Shown: positions 11,336 through 21,932, numbered from the stretch's first letter. The stretch: 64,000 nt of DNA from Cliona cf. orientalis (GCA_963930775.1 OZ005703.1:8286399-8350398); one strand, 5' to 3'. Numbers and translations: made by a program. The notes: a model not told the origin generated them from the letters alone.

Positions 11336-13550
11336 CTATTGTTTGGTGGTTAGTGGTAGTTTCTTGACTGATCCAGTCCTCTGCCTGAGATATAGCAGCC
11401 TCCCGCAACAAACGCTACAAAACAATAATTATGATGAAAAAAATAATATTATTGATTTTAATTTAGTAATCCATGCTCCCAGTATGCTCAATAATTGTGT
11501 AGGGTAATATTCAGCTACAAAATAAAAATTGATGCTAGCTCTAGGGGCCTATTATAGTAGGTGGGAAATGGTCGCCAAATCCAATAATATTATGTATGGT
11601 GTACCTGGCTGTGTTTTCTGTACTGGGTGAACTCCAGCTGCAGTGATGCCTTCTCCTGTCGAGCCTCACGCAGCTGCTGACTCAGCACACCAATCAGCTC
11701 CTCCTGTGACTCAACCTGCAAATGAAATCAACACACACTAATAATCAAGTACATCTCGTGAAATCATACTGTACCTTATTATGGAGTAGAAGTAGTTCGT
11801 GTTTGAGTCTCTCCATCATACCAAGCTCACTACAGTAGCTAGAGATGGCAGAATCTCGCCTAGAGCATAGATAGGAAAGCAAAAATAAGCAAAATTGAAA
11901 ATTTCAAGAAATTATACACATTACCGTAATTTGCATTCATTTCATTCGCAAAATTTTTGTGCTAGAAATAATCATGCAACAATATTTTCGTTAACTTCAA
12001 GCGCACACCAAATATTCGCTGTATAAGTAGTACAGGTAAAATATTTTGCGTAAAAAATTTGTGCAAAACGGAAATTTTTTAACAAAAAAATTTTTGTGAA
12101 TTACGGTGTTAGGGCAAAATACCTTCATTGCCTTACCATTTTTGATAGTGATCTTGAAAGTTAGTGAGTGATTTTATGGAGCCGACAGCGATCCCAGCCT
12201 CAGAGAAAGGTGGCATGTAGACCATCAGAGTACTGTTCTCCCATTGGTCGGCCATCGAGCGATATCTGGCCGTAAGCATCGGGTCATCAGAGAATCCATG
12301 ACGGCTGAAGAACCCCTCAGCCTTGTGGTCAGAAAATGCCAGCAGAGCATTGTAACGACCAATTACTGCTGGATCCTTCGACAACTGACAATAAAGAGAC
12401 ACATAAAATTTGATATACTTCATAACTTAGAATGTGTCAAAATTGCTTCATTCTATTCTATTAAGCACATACGTAAGTACATGTATAATTATTATAGGGG
12501 CTCTGGTAATAATTGACATACTTGCATGAGATATCTTCCAATTCCTAGTTTTCTGTTCTTCTTTCTGACGGCTAGTAGAGTGATCTGCACGGCTGAGTCA
12601 GCGCTAGTGCCCAGTTTACCAGTCGAGAGTCGCAGAAATGAAGCACAGCCTAGAACACAGTGCTCAGCTCCAACTGAATCCAATGCTACATAATATTATG
12701 CATGGGGGGAATAGATGGAAAAATTACAAAATTAATAAGCACAAGCCGTGTACGCTATAGAGTGATGATTCTCCCTGGAGGTGGGGATCGACTATGATGG
12801 TGCAATCCATATCTGTGTACTTACAGTGCTGGCTGTGGGTGGTTCGCCTGCTCATGGCCTCCTGGATGAATATCTCCTGCTGTTTGGTATAGCCATGTTC
12901 AGTGCTCTCTCCCTCCTCTTCTTCTTCTCCACTGCTCTCTCCCTCACTCACTATCGATGCAAATGGATTACTATCATCAATCTCCTCTTCTCCAGACTCA
13001 TCCAGCTTAGAGCCATTAGCTTTCCCTGCAGATTCATCCAGCCTAGAACCATTGGCCTTTGCAGTGACTGGGGCATCCACTGGTAATGCTGGCACACCAC
13101 ACTGCAGCCGATAATCCAATACACCTGCATAGCAGTGTATGATAGATCTAGAAAACAAGTATTTGAGATTTGATAGCATTGACTGACTCTCTTGTGATGC
13201 AAGGATGATGGCAGTGGTGCAGTTCTGAGCCGTGAGGCTGTTGTAGATGGCCCCTAGCTCCATGTCTGGGAGGCAAACACTGCACACTCCAGCACACCCA
13301 TGAAGCAACTCCAGTCCACTAAACTGCAGCGAGATCGATCGATCGATATGGATCGCTTGATAAATTTCCATAGATCATGCAGTGACAACAGTATACTGAC
13401 CTTGGTGTGCGTTTGAAGCTTGCTCTGCTCTGCCGATGACGACAGTAGTGTTTTGAAGTCGACTAATAGAACCATACAGCTCCACCGGATCGGCTTACTA
13501 GCACTGCCATCCCTATGAATGAAGCTAATGCAGCTCTCTTGCAGTTCCAT
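11336..13550 (-). CDS. Unrecognised GNAT-fold protein with C-terminal coiled coil
   Basis: Multi-exon minus-strand gene starting at 13548-13550 (MELQESCISFIHRDGS). Exons, in transcript order, give a mixed alpha/beta N-terminus (VLLVDFKTLLSSS, then LELLHGCAGVCSVCLPDMEL), an acidic low-complexity linker (SGEEEEEGESTEHG), then a GNAT acetyltransferase core. Its motif A is ITLLAVRKKNRKLGIGRYLM, with the acetyl-CoA loop pattern R/QxxGxG/A as RKLGIG, followed by RYNALLAFSDHKAEGFFSRH (strand 5/helix 4 type, AxGFFxRxGF). Downstream exons form a leucine-rich coiled coil (MMERLKHELLLLHNK, EELIGVLSQQLREARQEK). The last exon ends EAAISQAEDWISQE before a stop at 11336-11338. I do not recognise the orthologue. 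Acetyl-CoA binding is plausible from the loop; substrate and activity are unknown. It starts 46 bp from a divergent EF-hand gene. Confidence 0.7.
11931..12110. mobile_element. Short inverted-repeat element (MITE-like) in GNAT-like intron
   Basis: About 180 bp of very AT-rich DNA whose ends are imperfect inverted repeats: TTACCGTAATTTGC at the left and the complement of GAATTACGGTG at the right. AAAATTTTTG/CAAAAATTTTT segments lie inside each arm. It sits inside an intron. No transposase and no certain target duplication are seen. Confidence 0.5.
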
Positions 13551-13596
13551 CGCCGCTGGGTGATTGTTCTAAATAAAGAGCACCACAATAGTTGCC
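13551..13596. promoter_or_regulatory. 46-bp divergent promoter region, GNAT-like / EF-hand genes
   Basis: The two start codons are only 46 bp apart (the EF-hand gene's alternative ATG at 13621 would make it 70). The core elements of at least one gene must overlap coding or untranslated sequence of the other. A CTAAATAAAGAG string lies in the gap. Confidence 0.55.
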
Positions 13597-14247
13597 ATGG
13601 AAACCGACCTACAGGGTACAATGGCTGAGGCGAATGTGAGTGGCTCTGAAAAGCTAGGCTTTACTGCTCAAGAAGTGAGAGATCTCCGCCTCGTGTGGAA
13701 CGTCTTTGATGTATCTAACAGAAACATGCTAGAGTATGAGGATTTGAGGAAGGCTCTTAAGCTTCTTGGCTTCAAGGTGACACGAAGCTCAGTGCAGCAG
13801 CTAGCACAGAACATCCAAGAACCAGGCAGCAAGATGCTGACCAGAAACCAGGTCGATTTTGATGGATTCTTACAAGCAGTGAGCAAGCTACAAGGATCCA
13901 GTTATGATGCACACAGTGAAATAGCATAAGTAAGTTACAAAACAAAAGTAATGACATTGTACAAAACAAGGTTTGCCGATACATGTACTAAAAATTAATT
14001 ACCTGCTGATATTAAAAATTATATTGTGATAATAATATGTATTGTGTAGGCGTTTGAGTACCTAGATAAGGATGGTGATGGTACAATAAGCCTGGATGAT
14101 TTGAAGTCTGTGAATGAGGTGGCTGGAGTTGGTCTCAGCTACGAGGAGCTGGCTGAACTGATCGAGGAAGCTGACAGACATGGAGATGGCATCGTCAGGA
14201 AGCAAGACTTCATCAACGTCATGAAGAGAACTAACTTATTCAAGTGA
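13597..14247 (+). CDS. Centrin/calmodulin-like EF-hand protein, reading frame interrupted by TAA at the exon junction
   Basis: Exon 1 (13597 or 13621 to about 13929) encodes two degenerate EF-hands (LVWNVFDVSNRNMLEYEDLR; LAQNIQEPGSKMLTR). Exon 2 (14050-14247) encodes two better ones with loops DKDGDGTISLDD and DRHGDGIVRKQD, ending MKRTNLFK. The two exons align end to end with a four-EF-hand protein. However, the codon just before the strong donor GTAAGT at 13930 is TAA (13927-13929), in frame. Only phase 0 keeps exon 2 open, so normal splicing places a stop between the halves. An upstream in-phase GTGAGC donor at 13879 would bypass the stop and shorten the linker by 17 codons. Loops 3 and 4 have Asp at position 12 instead of the usual Glu. 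Possible explanations are alternative splicing, a nonsense allele or a base error. Confidence 0.7.
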
Positions 14248-14299
14248 TCGTGGCTGGTGCTGTCCACCCATGAAGCTGGTCGACTATATCTGCCGTCAG

Positions 14300-17200
14300 C
14301 TACCTGTATCTGTCTCTCCTAGCACCACTATTGCCGATGCCGCTGCCACTGTTGGTGAGCACCAATTGGAGTGGGAGGTAGGGATGGCTCAGAGCTTCAA
14401 GAGACTTGCCACCTGAGGCAGATAAATGTACAAAATTTGGCAGCATATTAAAATTAATGTAGTTCTTTTCTGTGCTGGATAGAATTCGTAATAATAGGCA
14501 ATTTTTTCAGTATTTATCCCAAATCAAAATTAATATTATTTTGACAACTGAAGATTGAATATTTCTCACCAGCATAGACGTTATGGTTTGAGAATGCCCT
14601 GACAGTGCACTGAGCAGAGGGAGGGAGGTAGCAAGCTCTACGGAGCTGGAGGGCAAGGTTCACGGTTCTCTTCCAGTTGATGGAGACCATCGGAAGGGCT
14701 GGCTCCAACTCGCTCATGTGCAGCAGACGAGCTTCTCCGTCAAGGACTCTCCACACTCCAAACACTTCAGCAGTGTAGCTGCACACACTAGGGAGAGAGA
14801 GAGAGAGAGAGAGGAGAGAAAAAGTAGAACAGACTCTTAAGATTTCTTTATAAGGCTCACGCTGATTTGGGTGAGTTTGCAGCCTCCAATAGCACAACCA
14901 TCACAAATTTCACACTATAATACTCTGCATCAACCTGGATATGGGATAAACATGTCTGACAGAGGAATTTTTTTTATATCAAATTCTTGCCAGATATTGT
15001 CCGGCAGAGAAATTTTTTTACTTTTTTGCTAGACAGAGAATCTTTTTTTTTTATATTTTGCCAGACATTGTCCGGCAGAGAGTATATTTTGCTAGACATG
15101 TCCGACGCAGAATTTTTTAATATTAAATATGTCCAGCAGAGAAACCAAATTTTTTTTCTAGACATGTCTGGAACCTTTTTTACATTTTTAAATTTGCTGG
15201 ACATGATATACCTGATAGAGTTGTATGTCATAGTCCATGAGTGAGCGATAGTGAAGCCCTCTCTTCTCAAGCTGACTCAGCAACATTCCATTCAGCCACA
15301 ACTCAACATCAAGGACACTCTGATCGACAGACACGCCCCCACTGACGTTGCTAGGAGGGTGGGTGGGGCCAGTCATGAGGGGGAGGAGCCTGCCACCGCG
15401 ATACACATCCACTTGAAGAATGCGGTCTGGGCTCAATACTGAACACAAAAATAATACAAGAACAAAAATTATCCAATCTTTATAGAGAAAGAAACACCGA
15501 ACAAAAAGTAATGCATCTCATGACCATCTGAAGCAGAGAGAGAGAGAGAGAGATTACCATGATCCATGCTTCTAGTTGGAGGGGTGTTGAGATTGGCCGG
15601 TAGCAAAGAGGGGGGTCTTAGGTCTCTTGACCTCGAGGGTGGAGGTGTCCTGGTCTCGTGATGGGAACCAAGTATCATCGACTGCTGAGCAGTGAACTGA
15701 TAGCTGACTGCCACAAGACTATCAACAGTGTTCAGAAGCAAAATACCTAGTCAAGGGTGTGTGACATTACAGTTGATCATACCCTTGATGCTGCCATCGC
15801 CTACAGCACCAAAATTACTAATTTTTACCAACTTTACCCTCGTTGCCTATAGCACCAAAATGACTACTTTTACCAATTTTACCAACATTACCCTTGATGC
15901 TGCCATCGCCTACAGCACCAAAATTACTCACTTTACCAATTTTACCAACATTACCCTTGTTGCTGCCTTCACCTATAGCACCAAAATTACTAAATTTCAC
16001 CAATTTTACTAACTTTACCAACATTACCCTTGACACTGCCATCGCCTACAGCACCAAAAAATACTAACTTTACCAATTTTACCAACTTTACCAACATACC
16101 CTTGATGCTGCCGTCGCCTACACGCCTACAGCACCAAAAATTACTAACTTTACCAATTCTACCAACTTTACCAACATTACCCTTGATGCTGCCGTAGCCG
16201 ATTTCACCCTTGACGCTGCCATCGCCTATAGCACCAAAATTACTAACTTTACCAACATTATCCTTGTCGCTGCCGTCACCTATAGCACCAAAATTACTAA
16301 TTTTACCAACATTACCCTTGACACTGCCATCGCCTACAGTTGACCAAAATTACTAATTATTTACCAATTTTACCAACTTTACCAACATTACCCTTGTTGC
16401 TACCATCACCTATAGCACCAAAAGTACTAATTTTACCAATTTTACCAACATTACCCTTGATGCTGCCATCGCCTACATGTATAGCATGAGGGGGTTACCT
16501 GGAATTTTGAGGGAGAGTGTTGGGATGAACGAGGGAAACGGAGAGAGAATGTCAAACTTGAAGTGGATGGAGAGGGAGTGGTCTGGAGTGGGTGTGGTCC
16601 CAGGAGGCTGAGGTGGGCGTGGCAGGATGCTCACATAACACGCTCGATGTTCATCATCATTATCACGAGATCCTCTGCATGTTCATGGAATAACAAACTA
16701 TATAAATGTGCATTTGAAGGGACATGTACATGTACATGCATGTACTACTACATGTACATACCTGCATCCTATTATGATGACATATTGCTGGTCAGTGGAC
16801 TGGCACACTATGAGATGGAGCTCACAGTGAATCGCCTCATCACGAAATAAATCATAGCTAGCCACCTATGATGGGTGTTGAAGGATATCAGGAAGGCCAG
16901 GGGAGGAATTAAAGAGAATTGATATAAAGCACATACCTGACGCAGTTTCTTGCACAGGTCAAACTTCCACCAGTGCAGGGAGTAGCGGTAGAAGGTAGTG
17001 GGAGGGGCCAAGGATACCTCACAGCGGTAGGAGATGATGTAATGGCCACACCCACTGAAGCCAAGCACGACATGTCTGCACATACACATAAAATTATCTT
17101 TGGGCTACCAGTTCTTCTTAGTCTTGGAATATTATATTAAAGGAGTAGATATTATGCTGACCCGTGTGCTATAGTCCCTCCTCTATCCAAGATGAGAGAG

Positions 17201-17360
17201 AGGGTGATTCTGCGAGTATCTATTTGACATAGCTCTCTCCTTCTCAGTCCTTCAAAACCTCCACACACCTGTCATAAATATTCAAATTCAGTTGGCAATA
17301 AATTTACGAGGAACTCACTTCTCTGTTGGCCAATAGCCTTAGAATGCTCCCTGACGCCAT
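14300..17360 (-). CDS. DCAF15: DDB1- and CUL4-associated factor 15
   Basis: DCAF15 is a substrate receptor of the CUL4-DDB1 ubiquitin ligase. Start at 17358-17360 (MASGSILRLLANRE). Exons in order give RRITLSLILDRGGTIAHG, then HVVLGFSGCGHYIISYRCEV and YSLHWWKFDLCKKLRQ, matching the hallmark HxFLGFSKCGRYVLSY ... HLYWWEFNVHxKL of the family. Next come FRDEAIHCELHLIVCQSTDQ, DDEHRACYVSILPRPP, FDILSPFPSFIPTLSLKIP (family: YPFPTFQPAFQLK) and LLNTVDSLVAVSYQ (family: LLNTSYSLVAC). Further exons cover GLHYRSLMDYDIQLYQ and GVWRVLDGEARLLHMSELEP. The last exon, KSLEALSHPYLPLQLVL, ends at a stop 14300-14302. An intron of about 0.7 kb (about 15750-16490) is almost entirely minisatellite. The stop codon lies 52 bp from that of the convergent EF-hand gene. 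Confidence 0.88.
14950..15205 (+). repeat. Minisatellite of near-palindromic GACATTGTCCGGCAGAGA units in DCAF15 intron
   Basis: Six or seven units of about 35-45 bp with cores such as TTGCCAGATATTGTCCGGCA, CAGACATTGTCCGGCAGAGA and TGCTAGACATGTCCGACGCA, separated by T-rich tracts. It is related to the units flanking the minisatellite block in the SPAG16 intron. Confidence 0.75.
15770..16485 (-). repeat. Minisatellite, GGTAAA / GACGGCAG family, in DCAF15 intron
   Basis: Ten or more degenerate units, reverse-complement to the copies in SPAG16 when read on the + strand: CCTTGATGCTGCCATCGCCT box, ACAGCACCAAAATTACTAAT, then repeated TTTACCAA motifs. Because DCAF15 is a minus-strand gene, the array has the same orientation relative to transcription as in SPAG16. 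Confidence 0.85.
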
Positions 17361-17490
17361 GACACCAGCTGTGCCTCATTATCCCGCCAAAGGGGATGTT
17401 TATTGGTGTGCTCTATTTAGAAAATTCGACCACGTGTACGTGTGGGCATAATATGGTACGGGGTCGCTGCGTACTGCATTGGGCTGAAAG
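17361..17490. promoter_or_regulatory. Divergent promoter region, DCAF15 / EIF2B3
   Basis: 130 bp between the two start codons. It contains a CCACGTGTACGTGTGG stretch near 17429 with an E-box-like CACGTG. No TATA box was recognised. Confidence 0.5.
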
Positions 17491-20400
17491 ATGGACTTCC
17501 ATGCTGTCATCTTAGCTGGGGGAAGAGGCTCTCGCATGTACCCGCTGACTGAAGACTGCCCCAAGGCTCTGCTACCAGTTGGAAATCGACCTTTGATTTG
17601 GTATCCTGTACAGCTATTGGAAAACAACGGATTTCAAGGTATGTTCAACTAGAACTCCTCCTGGTCCCCCCCTTGGTCATGGATGCCCCTGTCATAATTA
17701 CAGAGGCTCTAGTGATAGTGCGTGAGGCTCACCATCGCCAGATCTCAGAGGTTCTTGAGCGATTCGATTCCACTTATGGCATGAGATTGAAGTTCAGCTA
17801 CTACTCAATCAAAGATGATTCAGACGACATTGGCACTGCGGACGCTTTGAGGGAGGCAGCCGCTAGGAACCTCATCAAGGTAGGGGCACGATCCTCTGTA
17901 CCAGCTCACCAATTACATTGCATTATAAGCCACTTACACCAGCTTACCAATTACATTATTTTATTTTAAGCCGTTTACATGTAATCTCTCAATTACATAT
18001 AAGGGTCCCCCCTTAGGTTGTAAGCCGCTTACATGTAATCTCCCAATTACATATAAGGGTCCCCCTTAGGTTGTAAGCCGCTTACACCAGCTTATAGATT
18101 ACATTGCATTATAAGCTACTTACCAATTTATTGTAAGCCGTGTACACCAGCTTACCAATCATTGTAATTTATAAGCCGGTTACACCAGCTTATGATATGT
18201 TTCATTTTTATTCAGAATGATGTCATTCTCCTGAGCTGTGACCTTGTGACCTCTGTCCGTCTTGATACCCTGACTGAGTTCCATGCTCATCACAACTGCT
18301 CCCTGACCGCTCTGCTGGTCAGGCCCCCCAAAGAGGATGATACTAAGAAGAAATCGGCACTAGTGGAGAGGGACATCATTGCTCTGGCAGAGGACTCAAA
18401 GATTGTCTACTTTGCTGCAATGGCTGATCTTGATGATGATCTAACGCTGTCTAGGAGCGTTATTAAGAGGTGGGTCATATTTTTAAAAATGTTAATAAGA
18501 TGTTATGACTATTGAATAATAATATGGCGAGCAGTTTTTCATGCAAGTATGTGCATGCGCCTCTTTTAAGCATGGTATTATGTGATTTAAAGATATCGCT
18601 CTTTTGCAGGTATCCCCACATGAAAGTATGCAGTCAGTTGGTGGACGCTCACCTCTATCTACTCAAGAAATGGGTCATCGATTACCTCAAGAAAAATAAG
18701 TAAATTTCATCACTATGCTTCGTATGCGTGTATGTCAGTACTATCCTTTACTAATTATCACAGGGGCATCTCTTCTGTGAAGGGTGAGCTGGTTCCCCAC
18801 CTAGTTCGTCACCAGGGCCTTTCTATGGAGCATACTTACACCAATCAGACAAAGCAAGGTATGTACAATACTTTACTAATTATTGCGTTTATCTCCTCTT
18901 GTTTCAGATATCCAGTCTTCCGCTCAGAGTAGTTTGGACATGTTAGAACAACAGATTTATTCCATGTCATCATTTTCCGGAGTTGACCGTGAAAGTGATG
19001 CCTTTACCTCCCAGCTCCTCAACTGCCACGCTGTGCTCAGTGATAGTGAACTTTGCACCAGAGTCAACACTGTACCAGCATACCTGGACGCTAACAGAAT
19101 GGTCAGTACATAATTATTATTATTACTAGTGTCATGCAGGGCCTGTTTGGGGCGAGCCTGAGCTGAGCCTTCGAAAGTCTCTGTCAGTAGCTGAGACTCG
19201 AAAACTTTAACAAAGCCATAGCACAATAGATCATGCAGACCAACGACACCTATCCAAGCATACAATGACAGACAGTCTCATAGTGCTATGTAGGCCTATA
19301 TATCTGCACGATAGCTAGTTTCCTCGACATACTGTCTGCCAACAGTCAAGAGAAAAGATAATTTAAACTTTATCCTGCCTCTATTGTCAGAGTCAGTTAG
19401 CAGCACGTCTATCTTTATCGCATTCTTAGCTGGTCCTTGCGCTGTTGAGCTGATGACGAGCTCTGTCTCGCTCTCTCCTCCTTTGGAGTCCGGCGCGGTA
19501 CAGCTTGATACCAACGGTAGCTCCTAGTTTACAGTTTACTACAGCGGCACGAGTGTAAATTTTCAATTCACTAAATTAGAACGGCGTATATACGGCGCGT
19601 AGCCCAGGCATGAGAATGCGCAATAGAATATTTCGCGCTTATGTCCATAGAGCCATGCTGGGCATATATTTCGCGTGACCGACGTACCATAATAATAATA
19701 ATAATAATAATATATATACAATTCGCGCACAGCTGTACCGTTTATGTGGGGCTCGCTCAGGCTCGCCCCAATTATTATGCAGCTCTGGAATTTCATGTCC
19801 ACCTTCAATATTATAATTATGGAAATCCTCAAATTCATGCACACAACGTCACTCAAGATTTTTTGAATTTTAACGTTAATTTCCCATAATATTAGTTGCC
19901 ATTGGCTCCATTGCACTTAAAAATTCTTATTAATTTTCATGATACACACAGATCCCGAGTCACCTTGCTACATTGTCTTCATCTCTGACCTCAGCCGAAC
20001 CTTCAACCCCAAGAACCAAGGTACGTAACTACCTGCTACCTATTGTAAGTACAGACAATCATGCTATTATTATGACATCGTGTTACCGTTCAGGGTGTGA
20101 GCAGCGACAGCCTGACTGATGTTGGAGTTCAACTCGGAGATAAGGTATCAGTGAAGAAATCATGCATTGGACAGCACTGTAGCATTGGAGACAAGTCTAA
20201 GATCATCAACTCGATTCTCATGGATCATGTCAATATCGGAGAGGGGTGGGTATCACTGATTCTAGCGTTCTAACTAGCGATATCTCATATTGAGTGATGT
20301 GATGTGTGTGCAGGTGTACTATACAGAACAGTGTAGTGTGCAGCCGTGCTCGTATTGAAGCCAAGGTCACTCTCAAAGACTGCCTGGTCGGAGCAAATTT

Positions 20401-20551
20401 TACCATCACCAAAGAAGGTACATGTATGTCAGCACATATTATTATTATTTACAGAGGAAGTTGATGATGATGAGCCGAATTTTCTTTTCTATAATATATA
20501 GCTGATCTTCGCAATGAAACACTAGTGGTTGGAGGTGGATTGCACTTCTAA
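17491..20551 (+). CDS. EIF2B3: Translation initiation factor eIF2B subunit gamma
   Basis: Gamma subunit of the eIF2B guanine-nucleotide exchange factor that recycles eIF2-GDP. The start [20 protein letters not shown] is the nucleotidyltransferase-like N-terminus with the AGGxGxRMxPLT loop. Further exons give [20 protein letters not shown], then [17 protein letters not shown] and [20 protein letters not shown], where SCD is the family's conserved spot. [40 protein letters not shown] and [11 protein letters not shown] follow. The C-terminal left-handed beta-helix repeats are [37 protein letters not shown] and [20 protein letters not shown]. The gene ends [11 protein letters not shown] with stop at 20549-20551. 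Two introns carry repeats: tandem repeats at 17890-18190 and a MITE-like element at 19147-19771. No disruption was seen. Confidence 0.93.
17890..18190 (+). repeat. Tandem repeat of TTGTAAGCCGCTTACACCAGC-type units in EIF2B3 intron
   Basis: Six to seven units of about 40-55 bp, each with a TAAGCCGCTTACA near-palindrome and an ACCAGCTTACCAATTACATT half. Two adjacent units share an extra ATATAAGGGTCCCCC segment. A related reverse-complement pair of units is at 8762-8845. Confidence 0.8.
19147..19771. mobile_element. MITE-like element in EIF2B3 intron
   Basis: About 625 bp bounded by inverted repeats: TTGGGGCGAGCCTGAGC (19147-19163, extended by TGAGCC) at the left and GCTCAGGCTCGCCCCAA (19755-19771, preceded by GGCTC) at the right, the exact reverse complement over 17 bp. 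The interior has no transposase-like frame. Target duplication is uncertain. Confidence 0.6.
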
Positions 20552-20839
20552 CAATAATAAAAATTAATTATTATTATTATCATTGTGATACTGTCGACAT
20601 CCTTAATCAATTTTAATAACAATAAAATTTTTGTATATAAAAAATAAAAATAAATTGATTGATGGGCTATGGTACGACGTGCTATGGATTAATACAACGT
20701 CATCATGTCTTCAGCTGAAATAAAAAAAAATGCAGGCTAGCAAGTAATAATAAGTGCAGCCTGTATTATTATATGTACCCATAAAAGCAGCTACATGTAC
20801 AGGCTTTAAATCGATTAAATTTTAGTACTATGCATGTTG
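20552..20839. other. Intergenic spacer, EIF2B3 / RNF170 3' ends
   Basis: AT-rich spacer between convergent stop codons, with AATAAAA motifs near 20622 that could serve polyadenylation of EIF2B3. No gene is seen. Confidence 0.6.
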
Positions 20840-21932
20840 TCATCTTCCTGCCAGCACTGCTCTGTAGACCAGTGAGATATAGACAAGCGTCCCAATAATA
20901 ATGATGAGGTCATCGAGAAGTCCCAACACTCCAAAGACGGCCTCTGGTAAGAGGTCAAGGGGCAGGATGAGGTAGACCACTAGCAGCACTAGAATGAGCA
21001 CCAGGTGAAGTCTGCGAATCAGTATCAGACCACGGACGGTAAACAGCTCTCGAGCCAAGTGCCTCAGAAGTGCAGGAATGTCGTAGATGTAATGCATCAG
21101 CTGTAATTTGATAGATCATGCAATGCCGGTCATTCAATCATGACAGAGTTATTGCAAGAATTGGAATCAGTTAGGGCGAGGCACAAGAGAGAGAGCCTGG
21201 GCTCGAGGCATGTTCACAAGGAACATAATAATAACAATTATTATTATTAGCAAAATCATGATTATGCGGTTGTCATAATCTAATGTTTTATGATCCATCT
21301 TACCGGTCTCCACTCTCCAGACATCCTCTGGTTGTAGTCAGTAACTTGAGTCATTATCCTACGAGCTTCAGCTGAGCTATCTCCACTCAACCGTGCACTC
21401 GGAAGCAACAATGTTACCTGTACAAAAATTAATACATAAATTATGATGTATTATAGTAAAAATAATGTTATTTGATCATCCATCTATCACCCTCTACTAG
21501 TTGCTGCTCACTGACCTGTCTCCTGCACATGGGGCATCTTGCCGCCCTCGGCCACTGGTCGTGCTCCCAGTACGCTAGAATACATTGCGCACAGAATTCG
21601 TGTCCACAGTTGGTCTGTATAGCTCGAGTCATCGGCCCGAGGCAGACGGCGCACTGAGTGGTTCCAGCATCTCCTCCTGCGCCAGGAGCTTGTGGTGCGC
21701 GGCGCTGGTCCACGCCGATGTCTCTTCTTGTGTTGGCTACTACGTCTTCTTGCTGAGGGTGGACTGCTGTGTTGAGAGATCGGCTGGCGCTGACGCCACA
21801 AGTTAGCGCACATCCTCCGATCGCCGCGAACACTAGAGTCAGTAGCATTAGAACTTCATCTCCTATTCCATCCACTAGCGTGCCTTGCTCTGGAGACACA
21901 CCACCGCTGCTGCTCGCCAGCCCATCAGCCAT
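20840..21932 (-). CDS. RNF170: RING-finger E3 ubiquitin ligase RNF170
   Basis: ER-membrane E3 ligase that in vertebrates targets activated IP3 receptors. Three exons, by eye about 21505-21932, 21308-21420 and 20840-21101. I chose the ATG at 21930-21932 (MADGLASSSGGVSPE) because the following GDEVLMLLTLVFAAIGG aligns with the first membrane segment of RNF170. In-frame ATGs up to 22016 are possible. The C3HC4 RING reads CAVCLGPMTRAIQTNCGHEF, CAQCILAYW and CPMCRRQ. Exon 3 has PALLRHLAREL, then two hydrophobic segments (LVLILVLLVVYLILPLDLLP; DLIIIIGTLVYISLVYRAVL) of the DUF1232-type C-terminus. All zinc ligands are present. Confidence 0.9.

Noticed and set aside
19296-19514. 72-codon minus-strand frame inside the EIF2B3 intron
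   Set aside because: It lies within the putative MITE and resembles no transposase or known protein.
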